From contig NZ_WNKS01000006.1 of the NCBI RefSeq assembly GCF_009720655.1, positions 62,001 to 126,000 of the forward strand: 64,000 bases of DNA, given 5' to 3'. Numbering within the stretch: the first letter of the stretch is position 1; each line of letters begins with the position of its first letter. This stretch comes from Rhodoblastus acidophilus. Lineage in GTDB: Bacteria; Pseudomonadota; Alphaproteobacteria; Rhizobiales; Beijerinckiaceae. Shown one piece after another: positions 29,510-38,541 of the stretch. Both the position numbers and the translations under genes were made by a program. The notes beneath the pieces are model-generated. The model saw nothing but the letters and a program-made list of their open reading frames with translations. It did not search any database and was not told where the DNA came from.

Positions 29510-30073
29510 TCAACGCTGTTTCCTCCGAAACGAAAAGCCCATCCGCGCCAGGGGCACATCGCCCTTCACCGCATGCCGCACCGCCGCCGCGCCATGTCCC
29601 AGGATGACCGCGATAAAGACAAGGGCCCCGGTGTCGTGGATCGCCTTGAACAGCGGCTCCAAACCCTTCTTGTCCTCAAGGGTCGAAAACCACGGCAGGT
29701 GCGGCCAGGGAATCGCGCCGTAAAGCACGGTCGGCAGCTTGAGCGGCGAGGCCGAGACCACGACCCAGCCGCTGACCGGGACCGCGATCAGCAGCACATA
29801 AAGCAGCGCATGGCCGGCATGGGCCGCCGTCCGCTCCCAGGGCGCGAGCGCCTCCGGCAGCGGCGGCGGACGATGCGTCGCCCGCCAGACCAGCCGCAAC
29901 GCTGCCAGCCCCAGCGCCGTCACCCCAAGACTCTTGTGGAGCTGGAACAGGGCGAACATGGTTTTGGGCGGCAGCGGCGCGTTCTTCATATAAAGACCGA
30001 CGCCGATCGCCGCGAGCACGAATAACGCGCTCAACCAGTGCAGCGCGACCGCGCCGCGCGAATATGGCGTCAT
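29510..30073 (-). CDS. cybB: Cytochrome b561 family protein
   Basis: A 187-residue di-heme membrane cytochrome with four hydrophobic helices. Candidate heme histidines are in AVALHWLSALF, LFQLHKSLGV, AAHAGHALLY and FKAIHDTGALVF. Members move electrons between quinol and periplasmic acceptors, and the pairing with yceI genes is widespread, suggesting a quinone-linked or lipid-linked redox role. Its ATG lies one base after the TGA of the upstream yceI, so the two are coupled. Confidence 0.9.
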   Translation of the reverse strand: MTPYSRGAVALHWLSALFVLAAIGVGLYMKNAPLPPKTMFALFQLHKSLGVTALGLAALRLVWRATHRPPPLPEALAPWERTAAHAGHALLYVLLIAVPVSGWVVVSASPLKLPTVLYGAIPWPHLPWFSTLEDKKGLEPLFKAIHDTGALVFIAVILGHGAAAVRHAVKGDVPLARMGFSFRRKQR

Positions 30074-30074
30074 C

Positions 30075-30662
30075 TCAGTTCGCGGCCTCGAAGGCGGCGT
30101 GGATGGTCAGCGTGACCTCGTCGCCAATCATCGGCGCATATTTCGACACGCCGAACTCGGTGCGCTTGATGACCCCGGTCGCGTCGAAACCAACCGTATA
30201 AACCTTCTTCATCGGGTTCAGCCCGGCGCCGACGAATTTTGCGTGCAGGGTCACGGGCCTGGTGACCCCGCGCAGGGTCAGTTCGCCGGCGATGTCGGCC
30301 GTTTCCGCGCCCGTCTGCGTCACTTTTTTCGAGACAAAGGTCGCCTTGGGGAATTTGGCGGCGTCGAACCATTCGGGATCGCGCAGCTCGCCGGTGAGTT
30401 TGTCCACCGGCGTCGAAACCGTCCCGGTGGCGACGGAAACCTCAAGCTGCGTGTCGAGCGGCTTGGCCGGGTCAAGCTTCATCGTTCCCTCGACGCCGGA
30501 GAGGACGCCGGAAAAATTCGACAGACCGAAATGCGACACCGAGAACAGCACTTCGCTGTGCGGAGAATCGATCGTGTAGGTCCCCGCCTTCACGGATTTG
30601 GCGCTGTCGGCGAGCGCGGGGGCGGCGGCCAGCAGGGCGGCGGCGAAAACAATGGCTTTCAT
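30075..30662 (-). CDS. YceI-family periplasmic protein (first copy)
   Basis: A 195-residue YceI protein with a clear signal peptide (MKAIVFAAALLAAAPALADS). Family blocks include YTIDSPHSEVLFSVSHFG, GELTLRGVTRPVTLHAKFVG and EFGVSKYAPMIGDEVTL. The fold binds long-chain isoprenoids in characterised relatives. Ribosome site GAGAGG lies 7 bases upstream. It leads an operon with cybB and the second yceI and is divergent from a LysR regulator 116 bp away, which probably controls it. Confidence 0.93.
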   Translation of the reverse strand: MKAIVFAAALLAAAPALADSAKSVKAGTYTIDSPHSEVLFSVSHFGLSNFSGVLSGVEGTMKLDPAKPLDTQLEVSVATGTVSTPVDKLTGELRDPEWFDAAKFPKATFVSKKVTQTGAETADIAGELTLRGVTRPVTLHAKFVGAGLNPMKKVYTVGFDATGVIKRTEFGVSKYAPMIGDEVTLTIHAAFEAAN

Positions 30663-30778
30663 GTCGTGACCTCTCAAAATCCGGCGATTGACGTTCGCCT
30701 TGGCCGAGACTCTGCCGGCTTGCGGCCCCACCGTCCAGCCGTTAGTTTGTGATAAAATCCATCGGATATTCAGATAGA

Positions 30779-31666
30779 ATGCGCGACCGCTTCTCCCTCG
30801 ACCAGATTCGCACCTTTATCGCCGCCGCCGAACACGGCTCGTTTTCCGCCGCGGCGCGCAAACTGGGACGCGCGCAATCCGCCGTCAGCGACCTGATCCG
30901 CCGGCTGGAGGAGGAGACCGGCGTTCCCCTGTTCGATCGCAGCGCGCGCTCGCCGACGCTCACCCGCGAGGGAAAACTGCTGCTCGCCGACGCCCGCGCC
31001 ATCGCCGGCGCCGCCGACAAGCTCAATTTTCGCGCCCACGGCATGAAAAAGGGGGTGGAGGCCGAGCTTTGCGCCGTCATGGACGTTTATTTTCCCGTGC
31101 AGGCCATGGCCGAGGCCGCCGCCGACTTCCGCGACGCGTTTCCGGCGACGCCGCTGCGGCTTTATGTGGAAGTGTTGGGCGGCGCGCTCAAACCCGTGCT
31201 CGACGGACGCGCCAGTTTCGCCGTGATCGGCCCCACCCCGATTCCCGGCGATTGCGCCAGCGAACCGCTTTACGGCGTCGAAATCGTCATGGTGGCGGCG
31301 CCGACCCACCCGCTCGCCTGCATCAACGGGCCGATCACCCGCGAACACCTCGCCGCCGAGGTCCAGCTGGTCCTCACCGAGCGCAACAGCGCCGCGCCGG
31401 AGCGCGAATATGGCGTGCTCTCGCCCACCACCTGGCGGCTCGCCGACCTCTACGCCAAGCAGGCGTTCCTGCTCAGCGGCCTCGGCTGGGGTTCGATGCC
31501 CCGCCACGCCATCGCCCGCGAACTCGAGGACGGCAGGCTCAAGATCCTGGAGATCGCGGACGCCCCGACCTTCTCGAGCGCGCCGATGAACGTGGTCTAT
31601 CGCGCCGCCTCGCCCCCCGGCCCCGCCGGGCGCTGGCTGATCGAGCGCCTGCGACGGCCGGCGTGA
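30779..31666 (+). CDS. LysR-family transcriptional regulator
   Basis: A 295-residue LysR regulator with the N-terminal winged helix (LDQIRTFIAAAEHGSFSAAA, then QSAVSDLIRRLEEETGVPLF) and a periplasmic-binding-protein-like effector domain. It is divergent from yceI-cybB-yceI, the usual arrangement for autoregulation and control of the neighbour. A T-N11-A pattern (ATC-N9-GAT, 30761-30775) lies just before the chosen ATG; an in-frame GTG at 30749 is an alternative start. The TGA stop is also the left target repeat of element copy 3. Confidence 0.92.
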   Translation: MRDRFSLDQIRTFIAAAEHGSFSAAARKLGRAQSAVSDLIRRLEEETGVPLFDRSARSPTLTREGKLLLADARAIAGAADKLNFRAHGMKKGVEAELCAVMDVYFPVQAMAEAAADFRDAFPATPLRLYVEVLGGALKPVLDGRASFAVIGPTPIPGDCASEPLYGVEIVMVAAPTHPLACINGPITREHLAAEVQLVLTERNSAAPEREYGVLSPTTWRLADLYAKQAFLLSGLGWGSMPRHAIARELEDGRLKILEIADAPTFSSAPMNVVYRAASPPGPAGRWLIERLRRPA

Positions 31667-31789
31667 TACGATGTCCGAACGGTCCGTTCGGACATCGTAT
31701 TCCACTCGCGCGGAAATCCGCCCTTCGCCTGGAGGATTTCCGCGCGATTTCGGTTGCGCGGATCGCGAAGCGATCTTGCGGAAACCGTA
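31667..31789 (+). repeat. 123-bp palindromic element, copy 3 (tandem)
   Basis: Core flanked by TGA at 31664-31666, which is the LysR stop codon, and TGA at 31790-31792, which is shared with copy 4. The terminal hairpin has ATGTCC paired with GGACAT where other copies have ATTTCC and GGAAAT, a compensated pair. One change (GGTTGCGC for GTTTTCGC) distinguishes it from copy 4. Confidence 0.93.
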
Positions 31790-31792
31790 TGA

Positions 31793-31915
31793 TACGATGT
31801 CCGAACGGTCCGTTCGGACATCGTATTCCACTCGCGCGGAAATCCGCTCTTCGCCCGGAGGATTTCCGCGCGATTTCGTTTTCGCGGATCGCGAAGCGAT
31901 CTTGCGGAAACCGTA
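31793..31915 (+). repeat. 123-bp palindromic element, copy 4 (tandem)
   Basis: Core flanked by TGA at 31790-31792 and 31916-31918, head to tail with copy 3. It shares the compensated ATGTCC/GGACAT hairpin with copy 3, so the pair probably arose by local duplication or insertion of one into the target repeat of the other. The two copies and about 110 bp of leader fill 31667-32028. Confidence 0.93.
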
Positions 31916-32028
31916 TGACGCCGCAGTTTGGAATTCTTCCAAACTGAGGGCAGGTCCATTGCCCCGGCGGCCCGCTTCCTGCATCGTCGGGATCAAGGCG
32001 GCGCAACGCCGCGTGACAGGGAAACACA

Positions 32029-32865
32029 ATGCTCGGCGCGCTCATCATCGTCTTTCGCGAGGTCATCGAGGCCGGCCTGATCGTCGGCATCGTGCTGGCG
32101 GTCACCCGTGGGGTGCCGCGACGCGGATTTTTCGTCGCCGGCGGCGTGGGCGCGGGCGTGCTCGGCGCCTGCCTGCTCGCGATTTTCGCCAAGGAGATCG
32201 CCGGCGCGCTCGAAGGCATGGGCCAGGAGGTTTTTAACGCCGCCGTGCTGATCGTCGCCGCCTGCATGCTCGCCTGGCACAACGTCTGGATGGCGAGCCA
32301 CGGCCGCGAAATGGCGGCGGAGCTGCGCGGCGTCGGCCAGCAAGTCGCGGAGGGCGGCAAGGATTTGACCGCGCTCGCCATTGTCGTCGCCGTCGCCGTG
32401 CTGCGCGAGGGCTCCGAGGTGGTCCTGTTCCTCTATGGCGTCGCCGCCTCCGGCAAGGAGACATTGGGCGCGATGCTGGCGGGCGGCGCGGCGGGCGTGG
32501 CGCTCGGCGCCGGCCTGTCCGCCCTGATGTTCTACGGTCTGGTCAAAATTCCCGCCAAAACCCTGTTTGGCGTCACCACGGCGCTGATCACCTTCCTCGC
32601 CGCCGGCATGGCCGCGCAGAGCGTCGTTTATCTCCAGCAGGCGGGGCTCGTGGAGGCCTGGTCGCGCACGCTGTGGAACACCTCCGCGCTGCTGCCCGAC
32701 GACGGCATTTTGGGGCGCGTGCTGCATGTGCTGTTCGGTTACGTCGATCAGCCCTCCGGCATGCAGGTCGCGGTCTATCTCGTGGCGCTCGCCAGCATTT
32801 TCCTCGCCACCCGCGCCGCGGCGCCCAAGCCGCCGCAGCCGAGCCTCAAAGTGGCGAAATCTTGA
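32029..32865 (+). CDS. FTR1-family iron permease
   Basis: A 278-residue inner-membrane permease of the FTR1/EfeU family with about seven helices. Both REXXE iron-binding motifs are present: FREVIEAGL in helix 1 and LREGSEVVLF in helix 4. No EfeO or EfeB partner is adjacent, so this is a stand-alone member. Ribosome site AGGG lies before the ATG. Its place near bfd, bfr and the redox genes suggests ferrous or ferric iron uptake. Confidence 0.9.
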   Translation: MLGALIIVFREVIEAGLIVGIVLAVTRGVPRRGFFVAGGVGAGVLGACLLAIFAKEIAGALEGMGQEVFNAAVLIVAACMLAWHNVWMASHGREMAAELRGVGQQVAEGGKDLTALAIVVAVAVLREGSEVVLFLYGVAASGKETLGAMLAGGAAGVALGAGLSALMFYGLVKIPAKTLFGVTTALITFLAAGMAAQSVVYLQQAGLVEAWSRTLWNTSALLPDDGILGRVLHVLFGYVDQPSGMQVAVYLVALASIFLATRAAAPKPPQPSLKVAKS

Positions 32866-32965
32866 CGCGCATCATGGCGGTTCCGTGACGCCGGGGGTTC
32901 ACTCGTGACTGGAAGGGTTTTTCGCCGTCATGCGAAAAAATCCTTCCGAACAGGAGTCGATAGCC

Positions 32966-33409
32966 GTGACCAAGCTCGCAGTTCCCCATGACGCCTTCGT
33001 CTTTGTCGGCGATGGCCGGAAAGCCCTTTTTCTGCGCAATGAAGGGGACGAGGTTTACGCCAATTTCGTCACCGAGCGCGTTCTGGCGGACGAGCCGAAT
33101 CCGGCCACGCGCGAGCAGGGCAGCGATCGTCCGGGCCGCGTGAGTTCGGGAAGCGCCCGCAGCGCGGTCGAGACCACCGACTGGCATGACATCGAGGAGC
33201 ACAAGTTCGCGCAGCACGCCGCCGCGGCGCTGGAAACGGTCGTGCGCGAGCGGGACGCCCCGGCGCTGGTGATCGCCGCCCCGGCCCGAACCCTCGCGGA
33301 CGTTCGCAAAGCCCTGCACGACGACGTGAAGGCGCGAATCATCGCCGAAATCGACAAGGATTTCACCAAAATGCCGGTCTGGGAGATCGAGAAGCACATC
33401 ATCGGCTGA
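32966..33409 (+). CDS. Host-attachment-protein family (baeRF-like) protein
   Basis: A 147-residue soluble protein resembling the family annotated as required for attachment to host cells, related to the bacterial archaeo-eukaryotic release factor domain. Family-like blocks are HDAFVFVGDGRKALFLRNEG, DWHDIEEHKFAQHAAAALE and PALVIAAPARTLADVRKALH near the middle. The GTG at 32966 has AGGAG 9 bases upstream; an ATG at 32930 would add 12 residues. True function in free-living bacteria is unclear. Confidence 0.8.
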   Translation: MTKLAVPHDAFVFVGDGRKALFLRNEGDEVYANFVTERVLADEPNPATREQGSDRPGRVSSGSARSAVETTDWHDIEEHKFAQHAAAALETVVRERDAPALVIAAPARTLADVRKALHDDVKARIIAEIDKDFTKMPVWEIEKHIIG

Positions 33410-33420
33410 GCCCGAGCCCC

Positions 33421-33454
33421 GCGCATCCGGCGAAACGGGTCTCGCCGGATGCGC
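33421..33454. terminator. GC-rich hairpin after the attachment-family gene
   Basis: GCGCATCCGGCGA pairs perfectly with TCGCCGGATGCGC around an 8-base loop, 12 bases after the stop. No T-run follows, so its role in termination is uncertain. The rest of 33410-33795 holds element copy 5 and a leader to the chemoreceptor. Confidence 0.5.
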
Positions 33455-33534
33455 CGCCGCTGGCGGACTCACAACTTCAAGATTGCATCTCAAGCCTCTG
33501 TTTCACCGGCTTTATTTTACGCAACCTCCAGTCA

Positions 33535-33657
33535 TACGGTTTCCGCAAGAACGCTTCGCGATCCGCGAAAACGAAATCGCGCGGAAATCCTCCAGGCGAA
33601 GGGCGGATGTCCGCGCGAGTGGAATACGATTTCCGAACTGATCGTTCGGAAATCGTA
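33535..33657 (-). repeat. 123-bp palindromic element, copy 5
   Basis: Core flanked by TCA at 33532-33534 and 33658-33660 (TGA in element orientation). The terminal hairpin reads GAAC-GATCA-GTTC in element orientation, extending the stem to 14 bp, as in copy 7. It is intergenic. Confidence 0.93.
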
Positions 33658-33795
33658 TCATGTCTCAAGAGCCGGGGCCCGTCTCCGGCCGGGCCGCGCG
33701 ACCGTCCCTGAAAAATCCGCCCGCAAGCCCAGCACAACCTTGCCCGCCTAGCCTGCCGGCCGATCGCCAAGAGTTCGGATCTGGGAGGCGGAAAA

Positions 33796-35499
33796 GTGAT
33801 CAATTCGTTATGGCGGAACATCAGCGCGCGCGTCAAAATCATCGCGGCGTTTTCCGTGCTGCTGGTCGTCGTCGCCGGGCTCGGCGCGCTGTCGCTGACG
33901 CAAATGGCGAAGATGGAGGAAACCGCCGCCATCATCAGCAAGAACCGGCTTCCCTCGGTGTACCGCGCCTCGCTGCTGCGCGCCTCGGTGAACGCTTACC
34001 GCAACGCCGAAGCCAATGGCATATTGGCCATCGCCGCCAACTTCGGCGCCGAACAGGTCGAGGACGACATGGCCAAGGCGGCGGCCAAGGTCGATGAGGC
34101 GCTGGCGACCTACCGCAAGCTGGTCGACGCCGGCACGGAACACGAAAAGCTGATGGCCGAATTCGCCGCGGCCTGGCCGGCGTTCCGCCAGTCCGCCCTG
34201 GACACCCAGGACATCGCCCGCTCCGGCAACATGACCGGCGCGATGAACGCCTTCAACAATGGCGACGCCGCCGCCCGCGACAAGCTGATCAAGATCGTCG
34301 CCAAGGATCTCGACTACAATCTCGCCGCCGCCGCCCGGGAACAGGCGGCCGAGGAGGACATCGCCAGCTTCAGCCGCAAGATTGTGGGGGGCGCCATGGT
34401 GTTCACCGTGGCGCTGGCGCTCGCCGTCGGCGGCGCGCTTTTGTTTGGCCTGCTCACGCCGCTGCGCCGCGCCATCGATGCGCTGCAAAAACTCGCCAAG
34501 GGCGATTCCAGCGTGGACATCGGCGGCGACGAGCGCGGCGACGAGATCGGCGCCCTGGCCCAGGCCCTGCACGTGTTCAAGGCCAATCTGCTGCACAGCC
34601 GGGAGCTGGAGACCGAGGCCGACGCCGCCCGCGCCAGCCAGGAGGCGCAGCGCCGCGCCGTGGCCGCGCAGCTCGCCGAAAAATTCGAGGCTTCCGTCAG
34701 CGGCATCGTCAGCGGCGTGTCGCGCGCGGCCGAGGAATTCCAGTCCACGGCCCGCATCATGAGCGATTCGGCGGCCGAGGCCGCGACCCAGGCCGCCGCC
34801 GTCGCCACGGCCTCGGAGGCCTCCTCCGGCAATATCGGCTCGGTCGCCTCCGCCACCGAGCAATTGTCCTATTCGGTCCGGGAAATCGACGAGCAGGTGC
34901 GGCAATCGCAACAGATCGCGCAGGAATCGGCGGAGCAGGCCGAGCGCACCGACGCGCGCATGCGCGAGCTCGCGGCGGCGGCCGAAAAGATCGGCGGCAT
35001 CGTCAACGTGATCTCCGACATCGCCGGCCAGACCAACATGCTGGCGCTGAACGCCACCATCGAGGCGGCGCGCGCCGGCGAGGCGGGCCGGGGCTTCGCC
35101 GTGGTGGCGCAGGAGGTCAAGGGCCTGGCCGAACAGACCGCGCGCTCCACCGCCGAAATCGGCGCGCAGATCACCGACATCCAGGCCACCAGCCACCGCG
35201 CCTCGGAAACCATCACGGCGGTGGTGCGCGCCACGGAACGGGCGGCGGCGATCGCCCAGTCCATCGCCGCCTCGGTCAGCCAGCAGGGCGAGGCGACCCG
35301 CGAAATTTCCGCCAATGTCCAGGAGGCGTCATCGGGCGCGCGGCAGGTGACCGACAATATCGGCGGCGTCCTCCAGGCGGCGCGGGAATCCTCCAGCGCC
35401 TCCAACCAGATTCTGGCCTCCGCCGGAGAGCTGGCGAGCCAGGCGGGCCTTTTGCGCGCGGAAGTCGACGCCTTCCTGGCGTCGATCCGCGCCGCCTGA
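33796..35499 (+). CDS. Methyl-accepting chemotaxis protein
   Basis: A 567-residue transmembrane chemoreceptor. Residues 1-35 form the first membrane helix, residues ~36-195 a periplasmic four-helix-bundle sensor, then a second helix ([24 protein letters not shown], about 197-220), a HAMP domain and a long cytoplasmic signalling coiled coil. The hairpin tip is recognisable in [20 protein letters not shown] and [20 protein letters not shown]. There is no C-terminal CheR-docking pentapeptide. GTG start with GGGAGG upstream. The ligand is unknown and no che genes are adjacent. Confidence 0.93.
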   Translation: MINSLWRNISARVKIIAAFSVLLVVVAGLGALSLTQMAKMEETAAIISKNRLPSVYRASLLRASVNAYRNAEANGILAIAANFGAEQVEDDMAKAAAKVDEALATYRKLVDAGTEHEKLMAEFAAAWPAFRQSALDTQDIARSGNMTGAMNAFNNGDAAARDKLIKIVAKDLDYNLAAAAREQAAEEDIASFSRKIVGGAMVFTVALALAVGGALLFGLLTPLRRAIDALQKLAKGDSSVDIGGDERGDEIGALAQALHVFKANLLHSRELETEADAARASQEAQRRAVAAQLAEKFEASVSGIVSGVSRAAEEFQSTARIMSDSAAEAATQAAAVATASEASSGNIGSVASATEQLSYSVREIDEQVRQSQQIAQESAEQAERTDARMRELAAAAEKIGGIVNVISDIAGQTNMLALNATIEAARAGEAGRGFAVVAQEVKGLAEQTARSTAEIGAQITDIQATSHRASETITAVVRATERAAAIAQSIAASVSQQGEATREISANVQEASSGARQVTDNIGGVLQAARESSSASNQILASAGELASQAGLLRAEVDAFLASIRAA

Positions 35500-35508
35500 G
35501 GGCGCGAA

Positions 35509-35535
35509 GCGGCGGGGACGCGACGCTCCCGCCGC
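35509..35535 (+). terminator. Hairpin after the chemoreceptor gene
   Basis: GCGGCGGG pairs with CCCGCCGC around an 11-base loop, 10 bases after the stop. There is no T-run. Confidence 0.4.
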
Positions 35536-35576
35536 CCCGAGCGCGTCCACGGGCGTCCGCTTCGCTTGAAAACGCT

Positions 35577-35765
35577 CTATTTCGAGAACCAGAAGAAGGT
35601 CTGGACGAGCGCGATGATGATGGCGGCCAGAAGGACGGCGGCGGCGATGCGCGGCAGCGCCGCCCCGACGCGGCCGCCGACGAAGCGGGGCAGCAGGTAG
35701 AGCAGAATGGCGACGACCGCCAGCGCCTGCATGAGTTGATCGAGATTGGCCATTGGCGTTCCCAT
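35577..35765 (-). CDS. Small two-helix membrane protein
   Basis: A protein of 62 residues with two predicted membrane helices (LMQALAVVAILLYLLPRFV and IAAAVLLAAIIIALVQTFF). I do not recognise a family. The start ATG at 35765 has GGAG 10 bases upstream; a second in-frame ATG at 35753 has GGGAA 5 bases upstream and may be used instead. It is convergent with the chemoreceptor gene. Confidence 0.6.
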   Translation of the reverse strand: MGTPMANLDQLMQALAVVAILLYLLPRFVGGRVGAALPRIAAAVLLAAIIIALVQTFFWFSK

Positions 35766-35882
35766 AACAGGAAAGCTCCATTATCGCTTGAACCGACGTG
35801 CGCGCAACGCTTCGAGCGGCCCACCGGAATTCTGCCCCGCGCCGCCTTGTGCGCCAAACCTTTCATGCATATCATACACACG

Positions 35883-36194
35883 ATGAAGAGCGCCGACCTG
35901 ATCCGTGAGCTCAAGGCGCGCGGTTGGGTCCTGGACCGAATTCGCGGGTCGCATCACGTCTTTCGGCATCCTGACCACGCGGGACATGTGATACGATTTC
36001 CGAAGGATCAGTTCGGAAATCGTATTCCGCTCGCGCGGAAATCCGCCCTTCGCCCGAAGGATTTCCGCGCGATTTCGTTTTCGCGGATCGCGAAGCGATC
36101 TTGCGGAAACCGTATGACTGTGCCCCATCCGAAGAAGGATCTCGGCCGAGGACTGGTCGCGGCGATCCGCAAGCAGGCGGGCCTGGAGGGTTGA
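35883..36194 (+). CDS. hicA: HicA toxin with a 42-residue in-frame element insertion
   Basis: HicA toxins are mRNA interferases of about 60 residues with a double-stranded-RNA-binding-like fold. Here residues 1-36 and 79-103 together make a normal 61-residue HicA: KSADLIRELKARGWVLDRI, the active-site His context GSHHVFRHP, then TVPHPKKDLGRG. Residues 37-78 are encoded by element copy 6, which splits the strand between GHV and TVPHP without changing frame or adding a stop. The insertion should disturb the core beta-sheet, so the toxin may be inactive; the HicB partner one base downstream is intact. Removing the 126 bp restores GTG-ACT, the expected codons. Confidence 0.9.
   Translation: MKSADLIRELKARGWVLDRIRGSHHVFRHPDHAGHVIRFPKDQFGNRIPLARKSALRPKDFRAISFSRIAKRSCGNRMTVPHPKKDLGRGLVAAIRKQAGLEG
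35992..36114 (+). repeat. 123-bp palindromic element, copy 6, inside hicA
   Basis: Core flanked by TGA at 35989-35991 and 36115-36117. It has all the family hairpins. In the hicA frame it encodes residues from [10 protein letters not shown] to AKRSCGNRM with no stop codon. Confidence 0.95.
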
Positions 36195-36195
36195 G

Positions 36196-36600
36196 ATGAT
36201 GCGTTATCCCATCGCGATCGAGCCGGGGACCGAGACCTCCGCGTTCGGCGTCATCGTTCCAGATCTTCCGGGCTGCTTTTCGGCCGGCGACACCCTGGAC
36301 GAGGCGATCGCCAACGCCGAGGAAGCCGTGGCGGCCTGGATCGACAGCGCGCTCGACCACAACCAGGCGATTCCCGGCCCATCCGGCATCGAGCGCTTGC
36401 GCGCCGATCCACGTTTCGCCGGCTGGATTTTGGCGATCGTCGCCGTCGATCCGGCTTTGCTTGACGATTCCATCGAACGCGTCAACATCACGCTGCCCCG
36501 ACGCGTGCTGAACCGGCTGGACGCCATGGCCAAAGCGGCCGGAGAAACACGTTCCGGTTTCATCGCCAAATTGACATTGGGCTCAAAAACAGCGGCGTAA
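36196..36600 (+). CDS. hicB: HicB antitoxin
   Basis: A 134-residue antitoxin with an N-terminal degraded RNase H-like fold (AFGVIVPDLPGCFSAGDTLD, EAIANAEEAVAAWID) and a C-terminal ribbon-helix-helix DNA-binding region (INITLPRRVLNRLD-type pattern, IERVNITLPRRVLNRLDAMA). HicB binds HicA and represses the operon. It begins one base after the hicA stop and shows no damage. It may be retained as a regulator or to neutralise residual toxin. Confidence 0.93.
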   Translation: MMRYPIAIEPGTETSAFGVIVPDLPGCFSAGDTLDEAIANAEEAVAAWIDSALDHNQAIPGPSGIERLRADPRFAGWILAIVAVDPALLDDSIERVNITLPRRVLNRLDAMAKAAGETRSGFIAKLTLGSKTAA

Positions 36601-36695
36601 TTCCCTCCCGTCTTGCGTCAACATCGGGGGCGACGCCACGCGCCTCCGCCAGCGCCTTCCCGCAAGGGGGCCGTCTCCCCTCACCTTCGAAAACC

Positions 36696-38507
36696 ATGCC
36701 GTTCCATATCAATCTCGAAGGCGCGCCAAAAGGGCCGCCGCCCTCCGAACTCTGGCCGTTCGTCTGGCATTTTGTCCGTCAGATCAAGGGCCTGCTGCTG
36801 GTGCTGCTGACGCTGGAGGCCTGCGTCGCGGCGGGCCAGGCGATGATCCCGCTGATGATCGGCTGGCTGGTCAACGACATCAACGCCTCCGGCGAAGCCC
36901 GCGACGTGCTCGCCCATCCCTGGCTGTGGACGACGGCGCTGCCGATCCTGGTCGGCTGGGGCCTGTGCATGATGGTGATGTGGTTCCTCTACGACCACAT
37001 CTACACGCCGCGCTTCAACAACCTGATCCGCCTGCAGCTGGCGCGCTACACGCTCGGCCATTCCATGGCCTATTTCGCCCATGATTTCGCTGGCCGCATC
37101 GCCAGCAAGGTGATCGAGGGCGGCGGCGCCCTGCGCGATCCCCTGCGCAGCGTGATGAGCGCGCTGTGGTACTGCGGGTTTTTCTCGCTCGCCGTGGTCG
37201 GGACGATGATGCATTTCGATCTGTGGCTGGCGACGCCGGTGGTGTTGTGGCTCATCGCCTATATCGGCTCGCTGTTTTATTTTTTGCCCGGCGCGCGAAA
37301 ATTGCAGCTCGCGCACAATCGCGACCACTCGCGGCTGGTCGGCCATGTCAACGACGTCTACGCCAACATCGGATTGGTGAAACTTTTCGCCCGCGAGCGC
37401 GAGGAAGCCGCCGCGACACAGGCCGAGATGGAGGCGCATGGCGCGAGTTTCACGAAGGCGCTGGACCGCATCTGGCGGATGGGCGCGACCCATACGGTGA
37501 TGAATGTGGCGCTGATGATCTCGGCGCCGACGCTGGCGCTGATGTACTGGCAGGAGGGCCGCATTTCCTCGGGCGTGGCGGTGATGGTCATCCCGATGGT
37601 CTGGCAGCTCGTCAACATGTCCGGATGGATTCGCCATGAATCCACCGTCGTGTTCGAGTGCCTGGCGCGGGTCGAGGAATGCATGGAGACCATCACGAAG
37701 CCGTGGTCCGTGGTTGACCGCCCCGACGCCACGGCGCTGACGGTGAAGCCGGACGGCGGGACCATCGCGTTCCACGACATCACCTTCGACTATGGCGGCG
37801 AGACGGTGATGCACGGGCTCCACCTGAAGATCCCGGCGGGCCAGAAGGTGGGGCTGATCGGCCGCAGCGGCGCGGGCAAGAGCACGCTGGTCAACCTGCT
37901 GCTGCGTTTTTACGATCTCAAGTCCGGCAAGATCCTGATCGACGGCCAGGACATTTCGACCGTGACGCAGCGCAGCCTGCGCCGCCACATCGCCGTGGTG
38001 ACGCAGGACAGCAGCCTGCTGCATCGCACCATCGCGGAGAACATCGGCTATGGCCGCCCCGGAGCCTCGGAGGAGGAGCTGCGCGAGGCGGCGCGGCGCG
38101 CCCATGCCGAAAGTTTTATCGAATCCCTTTACGATCAGGACGGCGCGCGCGGTTTTGACGCCCAGGTCGGCGAGCGCGGGGTCAAACTGTCGGGCGGCCA
38201 GCGCCAGCGCATCGCCATCGCGCGGGTGATCCTGGAGGATGCGCCGATCCTGGTGCTCGACGAGGCGACCAGCGCGCTGGACAGCGAGGTGGAGGCGGCG
38301 ATCCAGCAGGAAATGCGCGAGCTGATGCGCGGCCGCACGACGCTCGCCATCGCGCACCGCCTCTCGACCATCGCGCATCTCGACCGTTTGATTGTTTTGG
38401 ACAAGGGCCGGATTGTCGAGGATGGCTCGCATGCGGAGCTTCTGGCGCGCGACGGGCTTTATGCGCAGCTGTGGCGGCGCCAGAGCGGAGGCTTTTTGGG
38501 CGATTGA
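36696..38507 (+). CDS. ABC exporter, fused permease and ATPase
   Basis: A 603-residue half-transporter of the MsbA/multidrug type that should work as a homodimer. The membrane domain (about residues 20-330) has six helices. The ATPase has Walker A GRSGAGKST, the Q-loop VVTQDSSLLH, the signature LSGGQRQR, Walker B ILVLDEATS and the switch IAHRLST. It ends 34 bp before tRNA-Gly. The substrate could be lipid, drug or peptide; nothing in the context settles this. Confidence 0.93.
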   Translation: MPFHINLEGAPKGPPPSELWPFVWHFVRQIKGLLLVLLTLEACVAAGQAMIPLMIGWLVNDINASGEARDVLAHPWLWTTALPILVGWGLCMMVMWFLYDHIYTPRFNNLIRLQLARYTLGHSMAYFAHDFAGRIASKVIEGGGALRDPLRSVMSALWYCGFFSLAVVGTMMHFDLWLATPVVLWLIAYIGSLFYFLPGARKLQLAHNRDHSRLVGHVNDVYANIGLVKLFAREREEAAATQAEMEAHGASFTKALDRIWRMGATHTVMNVALMISAPTLALMYWQEGRISSGVAVMVIPMVWQLVNMSGWIRHESTVVFECLARVEECMETITKPWSVVDRPDATALTVKPDGGTIAFHDITFDYGGETVMHGLHLKIPAGQKVGLIGRSGAGKSTLVNLLLRFYDLKSGKILIDGQDISTVTQRSLRRHIAVVTQDSSLLHRTIAENIGYGRPGASEEELREAARRAHAESFIESLYDQDGARGFDAQVGERGVKLSGGQRQRIAIARVILEDAPILVLDEATSALDSEVEAAIQQEMRELMRGRTTLAIAHRLSTIAHLDRLIVLDKGRIVEDGSHAELLARDGLYAQLWRRQSGGFLGD

Positions 38508-38541
38508 CCCGCCCAAAATTGCTTGGCATAAGGGGACGCGC

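Noticed and set aside
28683-29513. 276-residue version of the second YceI starting at 29513
   Set aside because: The extra N-terminus is translated repeat sequence; a standard signal peptide starts at 29234.
30761-30775. T-N11-A site as operator of the LysR gene
   Set aside because: It lies almost on top of the chosen start codon and the dyad is only 3 bp per side; too weak to list separately.
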